Assembly (NCBI GenBank): GCA_017455005.1 | Contig: JAFTBX010000008.1 | Location: 1-51,863, forward strand | Direction of reading: 5' to 3' | Source of the DNA: Lachnospiraceae bacterium | GTDB lineage: Bacteria; Bacillota; Clostridia; Lachnospirales; Lachnospiraceae | DNA length: 51,863 nucleotides | In this document: in pieces, positions 42,151 to 51,704 of the stretch | Layout of the letters: each line of letters starts with the position of its first letter | Numbering within the stretch: position 1 is the stretch's first letter | The notes under the pieces: generated by a model | The model's database searches: none | What the model was told of the DNA's origin: nothing | What the model saw: the letters and a program-made list of their open reading frames with translations, nothing else | Position numbers and translations under genes: made by a program

Positions 42151-42169
42151 AAAACACTTTGCTATGAGA

Positions 42170-42355
42170 AAGAGTCCGAGGGACTCAAGCGAATATGACG
42201 CATGCATGGCCGGCGATGCTCAAGCTGTGAAGAATGACTGTATTACACGATCCTCTGGCCGCCGCAGGCGGAACATGAGGTCGTGTATAGGTCAGGCGAA
42301 CAGTTGAGCGAGCCGCCCGCGCGGCGTCTTACCTGAGCGTGAGCCCCGGACTCTT
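42170..42355 (+). repeat. Fold-back element C between hisD and hisC
   Basis: Extended imperfect hairpin of 186 nt. Paired blocks from outside in: AAGAGTCCG (42170-42178)/CGGACTCTT (42347-42355) plus GGG/CCC; GACGC/GCGTC (42197-42201 with 42324-42328); GCTCAA-g-CTGT (42218-42228)/ACAGTTGAGC (42300-42309); TACACGA-t-CCTC (42244-42255)/GAGGTCGTGTA (42277-42287); CCGCC-gca-GGCGG (42259-42271). The left outer arm can instead fold locally as GAGTCC-gag-GGACTC (42172-42186), which would free the right arm. No U-tract follows. Confidence 0.6.
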
Positions 42356-42380
42356 ACGAAAAAAATAAGGAGACATTGCC

Positions 42381-43436
42381 ATGAGCAGATACGCAAACAC
42401 TCTGACCGAGGCTATCATGCCGTATACACCCGGCGAGCAGCCGCAGGACCAGCAATACGTGAAACTGAATACCAACGAGTCACCGTTTCCGCCTTCAGAA
42501 AAGGCCATGGAGTATGCGAAGGAAAACCTGCGCTCCCTGAACCTGTATCCGGATCCTACGGCGGCAGAACTGCGCAGCGCGGTTGCTATGAGCTGTCAGT
42601 CAGTCCGTGAAGAAGTGGTACTCGGTAATGGCTCCGATGAACTCCTGTACTTTGCGTTCAAAGCATTCGGAAGCACCAGACGTCCGATCGTTTCAGCGGA
42701 TATAACGTACGGGTGCTATCCTGTTTTTGCGGCGGCGCTCGGACTTCCTTACGAAGAAGTACCGCTGGATGAAGGCTTCGGCATCTGCGTGGATGATTAT
42801 CAGGACAGACACGGCGTGATCGTTATCGCCAATCCGAACGCGCCGACCGGACGCGCTCTTGAGATGAAGGAGATTGACCGTCTGATCGCGTCTCATCCGG
42901 ATGATGTTATTATCGTGGATGAGGCTTATGTGGATTTCGGCGGGACCAGCGTACTGCCGCTGACCAAGAAATATGACAACCTCGTCGTGATCCAGACGTT
43001 TTCCAAGTCCCGCTCTATGGCGGGTGCCAGACTCGGCTTTGCGGTGGCGGACCGCCGTCTGATCAGTGATATTAACAAGGTACGCAATTCCTTCAACCCC
43101 TATAACATCAACTCCATGACCATGAGTCTCGGACTTGGGACGCTGAAGGACAGGAACTATACCTATGCCAACTGCCGTACGATCGAGAAAAACAGAAAGT
43201 ATACAGTTGAAGCGCTGACCGAACTCGGTTTTAAGGTGCTCGATTCCAAGGCGAACTTCATCTTCGCGACTCATCCTGAGATCGGCGGACAGGAGCTTTA
43301 CGTTGAGCTTAAGAAGCGCGGCGTTCTGGTCAGGCATTTTGATAAGGAACGTATCCGTGACTATAACCGTATTTCCATCGGTACAAAAGAACAGATGGAT
43401 GCGTTGCTGGAGAAGCTGCGGGAGATCCTGGGTTGA
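42381..43436 (+). CDS. hisC: Histidinol-phosphate aminotransferase
   Basis: Transfers an amino group from glutamate to imidazole acetol phosphate. 351 residues of aminotransferase fold type I: YVKLNTNESPFPPS, LGNGSDELLYFAFKAF, NPNAPTGRALE, DEAYVDFGG and the PLP lysine in TFSKSRSMAGARLGFA. AAGGAG at 42367-42372 precedes the ATG by eight bases. It lies downstream of fold-back element C, whose folding may set its expression relative to hisZGD. Confidence 0.93.
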   Translation: MSRYANTLTEAIMPYTPGEQPQDQQYVKLNTNESPFPPSEKAMEYAKENLRSLNLYPDPTAAELRSAVAMSCQSVREEVVLGNGSDELLYFAFKAFGSTRRPIVSADITYGCYPVFAAALGLPYEEVPLDEGFGICVDDYQDRHGVIVIANPNAPTGRALEMKEIDRLIASHPDDVIIVDEAYVDFGGTSVLPLTKKYDNLVVIQTFSKSRSMAGARLGFAVADRRLISDINKVRNSFNPYNINSMTMSLGLGTLKDRNYTYANCRTIEKNRKYTVEALTELGFKVLDSKANFIFATHPEIGGQELYVELKKRGVLVRHFDKERIRDYNRISIGTKEQMDALLEKLREILG

Positions 43437-43487
43437 TCATTATCCCCGATACTCTTGTGTACATGTCTCTGACCGGAGGAAACTGCT

Positions 43488-44075
43488 ATGAGAAAAGCGG
43501 AAATCTTACGCAACACCGCGGAAACCAACATTCAACTGAAGCTGGATCTTGACGGAACCGGCAGATCGGAGATTTCGACCGGCGTCGGCTTTATGGATCA
43601 TATGCTGACCCTGTTTGCGAAGCACGGCAGATTTGACCTCAGTGTCTGCTGCGAGGGCGATACCGTAGTCGATGATCATCATTCAGTGGAAGACATCGGC
43701 ATTTGTCTTGGCAAAGCGTTTGCGGAGGCACTCGGAGATAAAAAGGGGATCTGCCGCTACGGCGACACGACCCTTCCGATGGATGAGGCCCTGATCCTGA
43801 CTGCCGTGGATATTTCGGGGCGTTCGTACCTGGGCTACGGTCTGGATATCCCTACAGAGAAAGTCGGCACGTTTGACACTGAGCTTGTGGAAGAGTTCTG
43901 GATCGCTTTTACTTCCAATGCAGGCTTAAATCTGCATATCCGCCAGCTTGCCGGCAGGAATTCTCACCACATCATCGAAGGTACATTCAAATCCGCTGCC
44001 CGTTCTTTAAGGAAGGCAGCTGCGATCGATCCCGCTTTTGCGGATGAAGTGCCCAGCACAAAAGGCATACTGTAA
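43488..44075 (+). CDS. hisB: Imidazoleglycerol-phosphate dehydratase
   Basis: Dehydrates imidazoleglycerol phosphate to imidazole acetol phosphate. The 195-residue monofunctional form has the manganese motifs [20 protein letters not shown] and [13 protein letters not shown]. There is no N-terminal phosphatase domain as in E. coli HisB, so a separate histidinol phosphatase is needed, which is supplied by the last gene of the operon. GGAGGA precedes the ATG. Confidence 0.96.
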   Translation: MRKAEILRNTAETNIQLKLDLDGTGRSEISTGVGFMDHMLTLFAKHGRFDLSVCCEGDTVVDDHHSVEDIGICLGKAFAEALGDKKGICRYGDTTLPMDEALILTAVDISGRSYLGYGLDIPTEKVGTFDTELVEEFWIAFTSNAGLNLHIRQLAGRNSHHIIEGTFKSAARSLRKAAAIDPAFADEVPSTKGIL

Positions 44076-44132
44076 GTTTGTAGATACGGACCGGTTTCAT
44101 GTTTAAGAAAAGCGGATCCGGCGGAGAAATAT

Positions 44133-44756
44133 ATGATTGCGATAATTGACTATGGTGTCGGCAACCTGTTTTCACTGAAGAGTTCATTTGCGGCGATCGG
44201 TGAAGAAGCTGTCGTAACCGGCGATGAAAAAGTCTTAAACAGTGCGGACCGGATCCTGCTTCCGGGTGTGGGCGCATTTGGAGACGCTGCGGCAAAGCTG
44301 CGCGCGACCGGGATGGATAAGGCTGTGATCGAGCAGGCCGCGACGGGCAAACCGCTTCTCGGCGTCTGTGTCGGCATGCAGCTTCTGTTTGATATGGACT
44401 ATGAGTACGGCGAGCACCCAGGCCTGGGACTGATCCCCGGCGAGGTGCGCGACATTGGCGAGGTGATCGACCCGTCACTGAAAAAACCGCAGATCGGCTG
44501 GAACGCGTTGAAGTTTATAAAACGCCCCGACGAAGAGATCAGCAAACTGTTCAGGTACATCCATGAGGGCGACCATATGTACTTTGTGCATTCCTATGCC
44601 GCGACAAAGTGCGATCCCTTTGTCACGGCAACAACGGAATACAGCGCGGATCTGGTGGCGTCCGTGGAACGCGGCAACGTTTACGGGACACAGTTCCATC
44701 CGGAAAAGAGCGGCCCTGCCGGGCTGGCGATCCTGAAGGCGTTCTGCGAGCTGTAA
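44133..44756 (+). CDS. hisH: Imidazole glycerol phosphate synthase, glutamine amidotransferase subunit
   Basis: Class I glutaminase that delivers ammonia to HisF. 207 residues; IIDYGVGNLFSLKSSF at the start, nucleophile Cys in PLLGVCVGMQLLFD, and the His/Glu pair in YGTQFHPEKSG. GGAG at 44123-44126 precedes the ATG. Confidence 0.96.
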   Translation: MIAIIDYGVGNLFSLKSSFAAIGEEAVVTGDEKVLNSADRILLPGVGAFGDAAAKLRATGMDKAVIEQAATGKPLLGVCVGMQLLFDMDYEYGEHPGLGLIPGEVRDIGEVIDPSLKKPQIGWNALKFIKRPDEEISKLFRYIHEGDHMYFVHSYAATKCDPFVTATTEYSADLVASVERGNVYGTQFHPEKSGPAGLAILKAFCEL

Positions 44757-44786
44757 TATCTGACTGCTTACATAGGAGAAAGCAAC

Positions 44787-45500
44787 ATGCTTATATATCC
44801 CGCAATTGATTTATACGAGGGCAAGGCAGTACGCCTTTTGAAGGGAGATTACGCGCAGATGACAGTCTACAGCGATCACCCCTTAGAGATCGCAGAGGCC
44901 TTCCAGACTGCCGGAGCTTCCTGCCTGCATACAGTGGACCTTGAAGGCGCAAAGTCCGGGGAAACGCCCAATCTGGACGTGATTCGGCACATTGTGAGCA
45001 ACACGGATCTTTTTACCGAAGTCGGCGGCGGGATCCGCAGCATGCAGGTGATTGAACGTTACCTGGATGCGGGCGTACAGCGTGTGATCCTCGGCACTGC
45101 CGCTGTGACGGACCGTGTTTTTTTGGAAAGAGCCGCGGCGGAATACGGCGAACATGTCGCGGTTGGCGTGGATATCCGGGATGGGTTTGTGGCGATCAAA
45201 GGCTGGACGGAAAAGTCGGAGCTGGATGCATTTGATTTCTGCCGCGACCTGCAGCAGCTCGGGATCGGTACGATCATCTGTACTGACATATCCCGGGACG
45301 GCGCGATGCGCGGTACGAATGTCGAACTGTACAGGAAGCTGAAGGATATGCTGAACATGCAGATCATTGCGTCGGGCGGCGTCTCGGGGATGGACGACAT
45401 CAGGCGCCTCAGGGAGATGGATCTTTACGGCGCGATCATCGGTAAGGCGTACTATACGGGCGCGATCAACTTAAAAGAGGCGATTGCCGCAGCAAAATGA
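44787..45500 (+). CDS. hisA: ProFAR isomerase
   Basis: Isomerises phosphoribosylformimino-AICAR-phosphate to its ribulose form. A 237-residue TIM barrel with YPAIDLYEGKAVRLLKGDY (catalytic Asp8), EVGGGIRSM and the second phosphate loop IIASGGVSGMDD with IIGKAYYTGAI. AGGAG at 44774-44778. hisF begins 10 nt after the stop. Confidence 0.96.
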   Translation: MLIYPAIDLYEGKAVRLLKGDYAQMTVYSDHPLEIAEAFQTAGASCLHTVDLEGAKSGETPNLDVIRHIVSNTDLFTEVGGGIRSMQVIERYLDAGVQRVILGTAAVTDRVFLERAAAEYGEHVAVGVDIRDGFVAIKGWTEKSELDAFDFCRDLQQLGIGTIICTDISRDGAMRGTNVELYRKLKDMLNMQIIASGGVSGMDDIRRLREMDLYGAIIGKAYYTGAINLKEAIAAAK

Positions 45501-45510
45501 GGACGGTTCA

Positions 45511-46272
45511 ATGATTACGAAAAGAATTATTCCCTGCCTGGATGTCAGAAACGGCAGAGTGGTCAAGGGTGTCAATTTTGAAGGACTGAACGATGTGGAT
45601 TCACCGGTCGAACTCGCGAAGTATTACAGTGATAACGGCGCGGATGAGCTGGTGTTTTATGATATTACCGCGTCTGCGGAAGGAAGGCAGCTTTTTACGG
45701 ACATCCTGTGCGAGGTCGCCTCGAAGATCTTTATTCCGCTGACGGTTGGCGGCGGTATTAATACCGTCGAGGATTTTGACCGCGTGCTGAAGTGCGGCGC
45801 CGACAAGGTGAGCGTAAACTCGGGCGCGATCCGCAACCCGGATCTGATCTATGAGGCAGCGAAGCGCTACGGTGACCAGTGTGTGGTCTTAAGCGCGGAC
45901 GTAAAGAGAGTTGACGGCGAGTTCCGCGTATTTGCCAAGGGCGGCAGGGTCGATACCGGCATGGAAGCGATCGGCTGGATCAAACGCTGCGTGGACATGG
46001 GCGCCGGAGAGATCGTACTGAACTCGATCGACACGGATGGCGTGAAGAAAGGATTTGACCTGGAAATGCTTGAAGCGGTCAGCAATGCCGTCAGTGTGCC
46101 GGTCATCGCGTCGGGAGGCGCGGGCGGCATCGAAGACTTTGTAACGCTTTTTAAAGCGCTGCCCAAGGTCGACGCGGGCCTTGCGGCTTCGATCTTCCAT
46201 TTCGGCGAGGTCAGTATTCGCGAGCTGAAGGAGAGACTGGCAGCGGAAGGGATCCCGATGCGGATCATCTGA
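45511..46272 (+). CDS. hisF: Imidazole glycerol phosphate synthase, cyclase subunit
   Basis: Forms the imidazole ring and releases AICAR. A 253-residue TIM barrel with [19 protein letters not shown] (catalytic Asp), [36 protein letters not shown] (second catalytic Asp) and [12 protein letters not shown]. The ATG at 45511 follows GAGGA; an in-frame ATG at 45484 lies inside hisA and is rejected. HisF partners with HisH encoded two genes upstream. Confidence 0.97.
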   Translation: MITKRIIPCLDVRNGRVVKGVNFEGLNDVDSPVELAKYYSDNGADELVFYDITASAEGRQLFTDILCEVASKIFIPLTVGGGINTVEDFDRVLKCGADKVSVNSGAIRNPDLIYEAAKRYGDQCVVLSADVKRVDGEFRVFAKGGRVDTGMEAIGWIKRCVDMGAGEIVLNSIDTDGVKKGFDLEMLEAVSNAVSVPVIASGGAGGIEDFVTLFKALPKVDAGLAASIFHFGEVSIRELKERLAAEGIPMRII

Positions 46273-46352
46273 TGCGGCATAAGGCAGCATTGTCCTGCTT
46301 TCATAAAAACGAATTTAAATGCAGCGGTATCAATGCCGCTTTCGGAGGGCAT

Positions 46353-47000
46353 ATGTTAAATATTGATGAGCTTAAGTTTGATGAAAAGGGACTGATCCCT
46401 GCGATCGTCGTAGACGCGTACAGCAAAAAGGTGCTGACGCTCGCATACATGAACCGGGAGAGCCTTCAGATCTCCATGGAAAAGGGCCTGACCTGTTTCT
46501 GGAGCCGTTCCAGACAGGAACTTTGGCTGAAGGGCGAGACCAGCGGCAACTATCAGCACATCGTATCGATCACTGCGGACTGTGACGGGGACGCGCTTGT
46601 CGTGGTCGTTGAGAAGGACGGGCCGGCATGCCACAAGGGTACGGACTCCTGCTTCGAGTATCCGGTCTGGCAGAGTGACACACTCCATGAGTTTTCCATG
46701 GACGGGCTGATGGAGCTTCTGAAGGGAAGAAAGAAGGAAATGCCGGAAGGCTCCTATACATCCTACCTTTTTGAAAAAGGCCTGGATAAGATCCTGAAGA
46801 AGGTCGGCGAGGAGTGTACCGAGGTCATTATCGCCGGAAAGGCGGAGGACAAAAAGGAAACGATCTATGAGATCGCTGACCTTGCCTATCATGTCATGGT
46901 CCTGATGGTGGAGTCCGGCATCAGCCTGGAGGACGTCCGCAAGGAACTGGCCTCCAGACACATCATCGACCACAAAGTAAAACAGGAAAAAATGACGTGA
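46353..47000 (+). CDS. hisIE: Bifunctional PR-AMP cyclohydrolase / PR-ATP pyrophosphatase
   Basis: Carries out steps 2 and 3 of the pathway. Of 215 residues, the N-terminal HisI domain has [18 protein letters not shown] and the zinc cysteines in [11 protein letters not shown] and [12 protein letters not shown]. The C-terminal HisE domain has [20 protein letters not shown] and [13 protein letters not shown]. The ATG at 46353 is preceded by GGAGGG; the in-frame ATG at 46272 overlaps hisF and gives an unrelated extension. Confidence 0.95.
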   Translation: MLNIDELKFDEKGLIPAIVVDAYSKKVLTLAYMNRESLQISMEKGLTCFWSRSRQELWLKGETSGNYQHIVSITADCDGDALVVVVEKDGPACHKGTDSCFEYPVWQSDTLHEFSMDGLMELLKGRKKEMPEGSYTSYLFEKGLDKILKKVGEECTEVIIAGKAEDKKETIYEIADLAYHVMVLMVESGISLEDVRKELASRHIIDHKVKQEKMT

Positions 47001-47007
47001 GGATTCC

Positions 47008-47808
47008 ATGATCAGAAACGATTTCCACACCCATACAACTTACTGCGACGGCCGCAGTACCGCGGAAGAAATAGTACAGGCCGCCGTCGGAAAAGGGATG
47101 GAGTGCATCGGCTTTTCCGGTCACGCGCTCACAAGCTTTGATACCGAATGGTGCATGTCTTTGGATGGCATGCGCCGTTATGTTGAAGAGATCCAGCGGC
47201 TGAAGGAGGCCTATCGTGACAGGATCCGGATCTTCCTGGGCGCGGAGTGGGATTATTACTCCGACGGCCCGCGCGACTCTCTGGAATATACGATCGGCTC
47301 TGTCCATTATATAGAAAAGGACGGCGTCCGGAAGACAGTGGATGAAAGCCCGGAGGCATTTGCCGGACTTGTGAAAGAATGGTATGACGGCGATTACTAT
47401 GCGGCTGCTGAAAACTACTATGCAAGTGTCGGCGACGTTCTTTCAAAGACCGGCGCGGATATCGTCGGACACTTTGACCTGATCACGAAGTTCAACGAGG
47501 GGGGACGGCTTTTTGATGAGACTCATCCGCGTTACCGGGAGGCATGGCAGCAGGCGGCGGACCGGCTGATCCCGTACGGGAGACCGTTTGAGATCAACAC
47601 CGGCGCCATGAGCCGGGGCTACCGCAGCACGCCGTATCCGTCTGCGGAGATCATGGACTATATTGCTTCGCGCGGCGGAAAGTTTATTCTGTCGAGCGAC
47701 AGCCACCATACTTCCACGCTTCTCTATGATTTTCCCGCCTGGGAGAAATATGCAAGGGAACGCGGATATGCACTCGTTACGATGCCCGGCTGCCTGGGCA
47801 CGATATAA
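47008..47808 (+). CDS. hisK: Histidinol-phosphatase, PHP family
   Basis: Hydrolyses histidinol phosphate to histidinol, completing the pathway. 266 residues with the PHP metal ligands: DFHTHTTYCDGRS, GFSGHAL, GAEWDYY, IGSVHYI, VGHFDL, FEINTGAM and SSDSHHTS. It is of the B. subtilis HisJ/HisK type rather than the HAD-type domain of E. coli HisB. The start lies 7 nt after hisIE with GAGGA overlapping its stop. A terminator follows. Confidence 0.93.
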   Translation: MIRNDFHTHTTYCDGRSTAEEIVQAAVGKGMECIGFSGHALTSFDTEWCMSLDGMRRYVEEIQRLKEAYRDRIRIFLGAEWDYYSDGPRDSLEYTIGSVHYIEKDGVRKTVDESPEAFAGLVKEWYDGDYYAAAENYYASVGDVLSKTGADIVGHFDLITKFNEGGRLFDETHPRYREAWQQAADRLIPYGRPFEINTGAMSRGYRSTPYPSAEIMDYIASRGGKFILSSDSHHTSTLLYDFPAWEKYARERGYALVTMPGCLGTI

Positions 47809-47831
47809 AGGAACACGATCCGGGAATATAA

Positions 47832-47860
47832 AACACCCTGCGGGAAACCCGCAGGGTGTT
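47832..47860. terminator. Bidirectional terminator between his operon and gap
   Basis: Perfect 13-bp stem AACACCCTGCGGG (47832-47844) with CCCGCAGGGTGTT (47848-47860) around AAA; CATTTTTACTT follows on the + strand and TTTTATA on the - strand. It serves convergent hisK and gap. Confidence 0.9.
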
Positions 47861-47893
47861 CATTTTTACTTATGCGTAACGTCCTGTATGGAA

Positions 47894-48913
47894 TTAGCAG
47901 GCACCGTCAACCTCTGCCATATGGATAAGCATACGGATCAGCATGCTGGTGTAGCCCCACTCATTGTCGTACCATGCAAGGAGCTTAACGAACTTCTCGT
48001 TCAGCATGATGCCGCCCTTGACATCGAATACGCTGGGAACCGGATAGCCGAGCATATCGGTGGAAACGATCGGATCCTTGGAAACTTCGATGATGCCCTT
48101 TGCCCAGCCGTCAGCTGCCTTCTGCATAGCTGCTACGATCTCATCATAGGTGGTCGGGTTCTTCAGGTTAACAGTCAGGTCAACTACGGAACCGTCGCAT
48201 GCCGGGATACGATAGCTCATACCGGTCAGCTTGCCCTTCAGATCCGGGATAACCTTGCCGACTGCCTTTGCAGCGCCGGTGGTGGAAGGAATGATGTTGC
48301 CATATACGGAACGGCCGATTCTCCAGTCCTTCTTGTCACGGGCATCGACTGCCTTCTGCTTGGAAGTGGAAGCGTGGATGGTGCTCATCAGACCGGACTC
48401 GATACCAAATGCATCGTTGATAACCTTTGCCATCGGAGCAAGGCAGTTGGTGGTGCAGGATGCGTTGGAGATGATCTTCATGTCGGAGGTGTAGTTGTCA
48501 GAGTTTACACCAAGAACGAACATCGGGGTGTCATCCTTTGCCGGAGCGGAGATGATAACCTTCTTAGCGCCGTGGTTGAAGTGCTGTGAGCAAAGCTCAG
48601 CGGTAAGATAAACACCGGTAGACTCGATGATGTATTCAGCGCCGCACTCATCCCAGTGGATGTTCTCAGCCTTATCCTCGCTGAAGACCTTGACCTTCTT
48701 GCCGTTGATGACGAGGCCGTCCTCATACTTCTCAACTGTGCCCTGGAATCTTCCGAAAGCGGTGTCATACTTCAGGGAGTAGCACATGAAGTCCAGATCA
48801 GCGTTTCTGATATTGATGCCGCGGAGATCGAACTGATCGCCGTATTCTGCCATAATTCTGATTGCAACACGTGCAATACGACCAAAACCGTTAATACCTA
48901 CTTTGATAGCCAT
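47894..48913 (-). CDS. gap: Glyceraldehyde-3-phosphate dehydrogenase (divergent type I)
   Basis: Phosphorylating oxidation of glyceraldehyde-3-phosphate. 339 residues with KVGINGFGRIARVAIR, the active Cys153 in SNASCTTNCLAP, His180 in STIHAST and WYDNEWGY near the end. Several usually conserved positions differ: after the second strand the sequence reads GINIRNADLDF, so the Asp that normally selects NAD is Ile35, and the usual RVPTPxxSVVDLT reads RIPACDGSVVDLT. It may still be NAD-dependent, but NADP or dual use should be considered. AAAGGA lies upstream on the - strand. Single-gene unit, divergent from xfp. Confidence 0.92.
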   Translation of the reverse strand: MAIKVGINGFGRIARVAIRIMAEYGDQFDLRGINIRNADLDFMCYSLKYDTAFGRFQGTVEKYEDGLVINGKKVKVFSEDKAENIHWDECGAEYIIESTGVYLTAELCSQHFNHGAKKVIISAPAKDDTPMFVLGVNSDNYTSDMKIISNASCTTNCLAPMAKVINDAFGIESGLMSTIHASTSKQKAVDARDKKDWRIGRSVYGNIIPSTTGAAKAVGKVIPDLKGKLTGMSYRIPACDGSVVDLTVNLKNPTTYDEIVAAMQKAADGWAKGIIEVSKDPIVSTDMLGYPVPSVFDVKGGIMLNEKFVKLLAWYDNEWGYTSMLIRMLIHMAEVDGAC

Positions 48914-48978
48914 ACGTTACTTAACCATCCTTTACAAAAATTCAGTTTCCTTCATTAACCCAAGAAAACCTGCATATC

Positions 48979-48984
48979 ATTATA
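48979..48984 (-). promoter_or_regulatory. -10 box of the gap promoter
   Basis: Perfect TATAAT on the - strand; TTCCAA 16 bp upstream is a weak -35. The remaining space to xfp (48914-49213) is AT-rich with no gene. Confidence 0.55.
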
Positions 48985-49154
48985 CTCTCTTTTTGCTCTT
49001 TTGGAAGAACAATTTGAAAAAGACTATAAAAAAAGTCATATTTGTCAAAAATATAACATATAAATTAGTAATATTAAACAATGAATTGTACAACGGAGGG
49101 AAAAAAACGCGATGAGAGGATGAAATTCTGCTGTTATAAATGCCGCGGACGGCG

Positions 49155-49160
49155 TATAAT
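49155..49160 (+). promoter_or_regulatory. -10 box of the xfp promoter
   Basis: Perfect TATAAT; a -35 is poorly defined (TGTTAT at 49132-49137, 17 bp upstream). The leader to the ATG is about 47 nt with AGGAGG at 49201-49206. Confidence 0.55.
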
Positions 49161-49213
49161 AATACTGTTTTATTTTTCATACAACCCGGTTTTTGATTGA
49201 AGGAGGACCGTTT

Positions 49214-51598
49214 ATGCAAGATACAAACTACACCTGCCCGGAAAAAGGTCCGGTCACAGACGAACTTCTGAACAGGATGAATGCCTGGTGGAGAGCGGCG
49301 AACTATCTGTCTGCCTGCCAGCTTTATCTGCTGGATAACCCGCTGCTGAAGGAACCCCTCACGAAGGATATGATCAAAAAGAAGATCGTCGGTCACTGGG
49401 GAACCGTTCCCGGCCAGAACTTTGTCTATACGCATCTGAACCGTGTGATCAAGCGATATGACCTTGACCTGATCATGCTTTCCGGCCCCGGACACGGCGG
49501 AAACTTCCTCATTGCCAACGAGTACATGGACGGGACGTACAGCGAAGTATACCCCAACATTTCTCAGGACGTCGAAGGCATGAAGAAGCTGTTCAAGCAG
49601 TTTTCGTTCCCGGGCGGCGTGCCCAGCCACTGCGCTCCGGAAACGCCCGGCTCGATCAATGAAGGCGGCGAACTCGGCTACGGCATCGCGCACGCTTTCG
49701 GCGCGGTCTTTGATAACCCGGACCTCATCGCCTGCGTCACCGTCGGTGACGGCGAGGCGGAGACAGGCCCGCTTGCGACTTCCTGGCACAGCAACAAGTT
49801 CCTTGACCCGGTCGGCGACGGCGCGGTGCTTCCGATCCTTCACTTAAACGGGTATAAGATCGCGAACCCGACCCTTTTTGCCCGCATGTCCCATGAGGAG
49901 ATCACAGACTTCTTCCACGGCTGCGGCTGGGAACCGTATTTCGTGGAGGGCGAGGATCCGCTGCCCATGCACCGGCTGATGGCGGAGACGATGGACGTCG
50001 TGATTGAAAAGATCAAAGAGATCCAGAAAAACGCCCGTGAGAACAACGACCACACCCGTCCGCGCTGGCCGATGATCGTGCTGCGCACGCCTAAGGGCTG
50101 GACGGCACCGAAGATCGTCGACGGCAAACGGATCGAGGGCAATTTCCTCGCACATCAGGTGCCGATCGCGATGGATAAAGACGAACACCTGAAGGTCCTG
50201 GAGGACTGGCTGAGAAGCTACCACCCGGAGGAGCTCTTTGATGACGACGGCAGACTGAAGCCCGAGATCGCTTCGCTTGCGCCGGAAGGCACCAGCCGGA
50301 TCGGCTCCAACCCGCACGGGAACGGCGGACTGCTGCTGAAGGATCTGAGACTTCCGGACTTCCGCGATTACGGCTTCGATATCAAGCACCACGGCGCGCT
50401 TGAGGCGCAGGATATGAGCTATCTCGGCAAGTTTGTCAGAGATATCTTCAAGCTGAACGCGGAGAGCAAAAATTTCCGTATTTTCGGACCGGATGAGACC
50501 AACTCCAACCGGCTCAACCCGGTATTTGAAGTTGAAAACCGCACCTGGAACGCGGAGCGTTATGATAATGATGACCATCTTGCGGCTGACGGCCGTGTTA
50601 TGGACGGCATGCTGTCCGAGCATATGTGCGAGGGATGGCTCGAGGGATATCTGCTGACTGGCCGTCACGGCTTCTTTGCGACCTATGAGGCATTTGCCCG
50701 CATCATCGATTCCATGGCCGCACAGCACGCCAAGTGGCTTAAGATCTGCAACCAGCTCACCTGGAGAGAGGAGATCGCGTCCCTGAACCTGATCATGTGC
50801 TCCACGGTATGGCAGCAGGACCACAACGGATTCACGCACCAGGACCCGGGCTTCATGGATCATATCGCGAACAAAAAGGCAGACGTCGTACGCCTTTATC
50901 TGCCGCCCGATGCAAACTGCCTGCTGAGTGTGTTTGACCACTGCATCCGCAGCCGTGATTATGTCAATGTCATCGTCGCGAGCAAGCATCCGCGCCCGCA
51001 GTGGCTCTCCATGCCGGAGGCTGTAAAGCACTGTACGCAGGGCATCGGCATCTGGGACTGGGCGAGCAACGACCAGGGCCAGGAACCGGATATCGTCTTT
51101 GCCTGCGCCGGCGAGACGCCGACACTGGAGGCACTGGCAGCGGTATCGATCCTGAGAAAAGAACTGCCGGAATTGAAGATCCGCTTCATCAACGTCGTGG
51201 ACCTGTTCCGCCTGCAGCCCGCAAACGAGCATCCGCACGGTTTGACGGACGCGGAGTACGATGTTTTGTTTACGACCGACAAGCCCGTGATCTTCAACTT
51301 CCACGGCTATGCGAGCCTGGTTCATGAACTGACCTATAGAAGACACAATAACCGCCTGATGCATGTGAGAGGCTACAAGGAAGAGGGTACGATCACGACC
51401 TCGTTCGACGTTCGCGTACAGAACGACATCGACCGTTTCCACCTGGTGCAGGAGGCAATTAAGGATCTGCCCGGACTCGGAAACCGCGGCGCACATCTCT
51501 ACCAGAAAATGAGCGATAAGCTGGTCGAGCATAAGCAGTATATCCACAAGTACGGCACCGACCTTCCGGAGGTCGCAAACTGGAAGTGGGAAGACTAA
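49214..51598 (+). CDS. xfp: Xylulose-5-phosphate/fructose-6-phosphate phosphoketolase
   Basis: Thiamine-diphosphate enzyme that splits xylulose-5-phosphate (and often fructose-6-phosphate) with phosphate to acetyl-phosphate plus glyceraldehyde-3-phosphate (or erythrose-4-phosphate). 794 residues, a normal length. Signatures: [54 protein letters not shown] (split quotation), the ThDP region [22 protein letters not shown] (likewise the family motif GDGEAETG), [15 protein letters not shown] and [19 protein letters not shown] lies seven bases before the ATG at 49214. Strong ribosome site and own promoter suggest high expression. A terminator follows. Confidence 0.96.
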   Translation: MQDTNYTCPEKGPVTDELLNRMNAWWRAANYLSACQLYLLDNPLLKEPLTKDMIKKKIVGHWGTVPGQNFVYTHLNRVIKRYDLDLIMLSGPGHGGNFLIANEYMDGTYSEVYPNISQDVEGMKKLFKQFSFPGGVPSHCAPETPGSINEGGELGYGIAHAFGAVFDNPDLIACVTVGDGEAETGPLATSWHSNKFLDPVGDGAVLPILHLNGYKIANPTLFARMSHEEITDFFHGCGWEPYFVEGEDPLPMHRLMAETMDVVIEKIKEIQKNARENNDHTRPRWPMIVLRTPKGWTAPKIVDGKRIEGNFLAHQVPIAMDKDEHLKVLEDWLRSYHPEELFDDDGRLKPEIASLAPEGTSRIGSNPHGNGGLLLKDLRLPDFRDYGFDIKHHGALEAQDMSYLGKFVRDIFKLNAESKNFRIFGPDETNSNRLNPVFEVENRTWNAERYDNDDHLAADGRVMDGMLSEHMCEGWLEGYLLTGRHGFFATYEAFARIIDSMAAQHAKWLKICNQLTWREEIASLNLIMCSTVWQQDHNGFTHQDPGFMDHIANKKADVVRLYLPPDANCLLSVFDHCIRSRDYVNVIVASKHPRPQWLSMPEAVKHCTQGIGIWDWASNDQGQEPDIVFACAGETPTLEALAAVSILRKELPELKIRFINVVDLFRLQPANEHPHGLTDAEYDVLFTTDKPVIFNFHGYASLVHELTYRRHNNRLMHVRGYKEEGTITTSFDVRVQNDIDRFHLVQEAIKDLPGLGNRGAHLYQKMSDKLVEHKQYIHKYGTDLPEVANWKWED

Positions 51599-51606
51599 AC
51601 CACCCG

Positions 51607-51633
51607 TGCCGGGGAACTTTGTGTTCCCCGGCA
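51607..51633 (+). terminator. Intrinsic terminator of xfp
   Basis: TGCCGGGGAAC (51607-51617) pairs with GTTCCCCGGCA (51623-51633) around TTTGT; TTTTAACTAAATTATTTTTT follows. Confidence 0.88.
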
Positions 51634-51675
51634 TTTTAACTAAATTATTTTTTATGTTTTGGTGATTATTACGGA

Positions 51676-51704
51676 TTGTATAAATTTAAAAACAATGCTA
51701 TGAT
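51676..51704 (+). promoter_or_regulatory. Promoter for a gene beyond the window end
   Basis: TTGTAT at 51676-51681, a 17-bp spacer and TATGAT at 51699-51704, preceded by TGC (extended -10). At least 150 nt of leader follow to the end of the window with no start codon that opens a gene. ATGGAC/GTCCAT (51704-51740 region) can pair near the 5' end. The leader may hold a regulatory structure, but I could not assign a class. Confidence 0.6.

Noticed and set aside
49844..51634. 596-residue open frame on the - strand across xfp
   Set aside because: Fully antisense to phosphoketolase, without family similarity or ribosome site.
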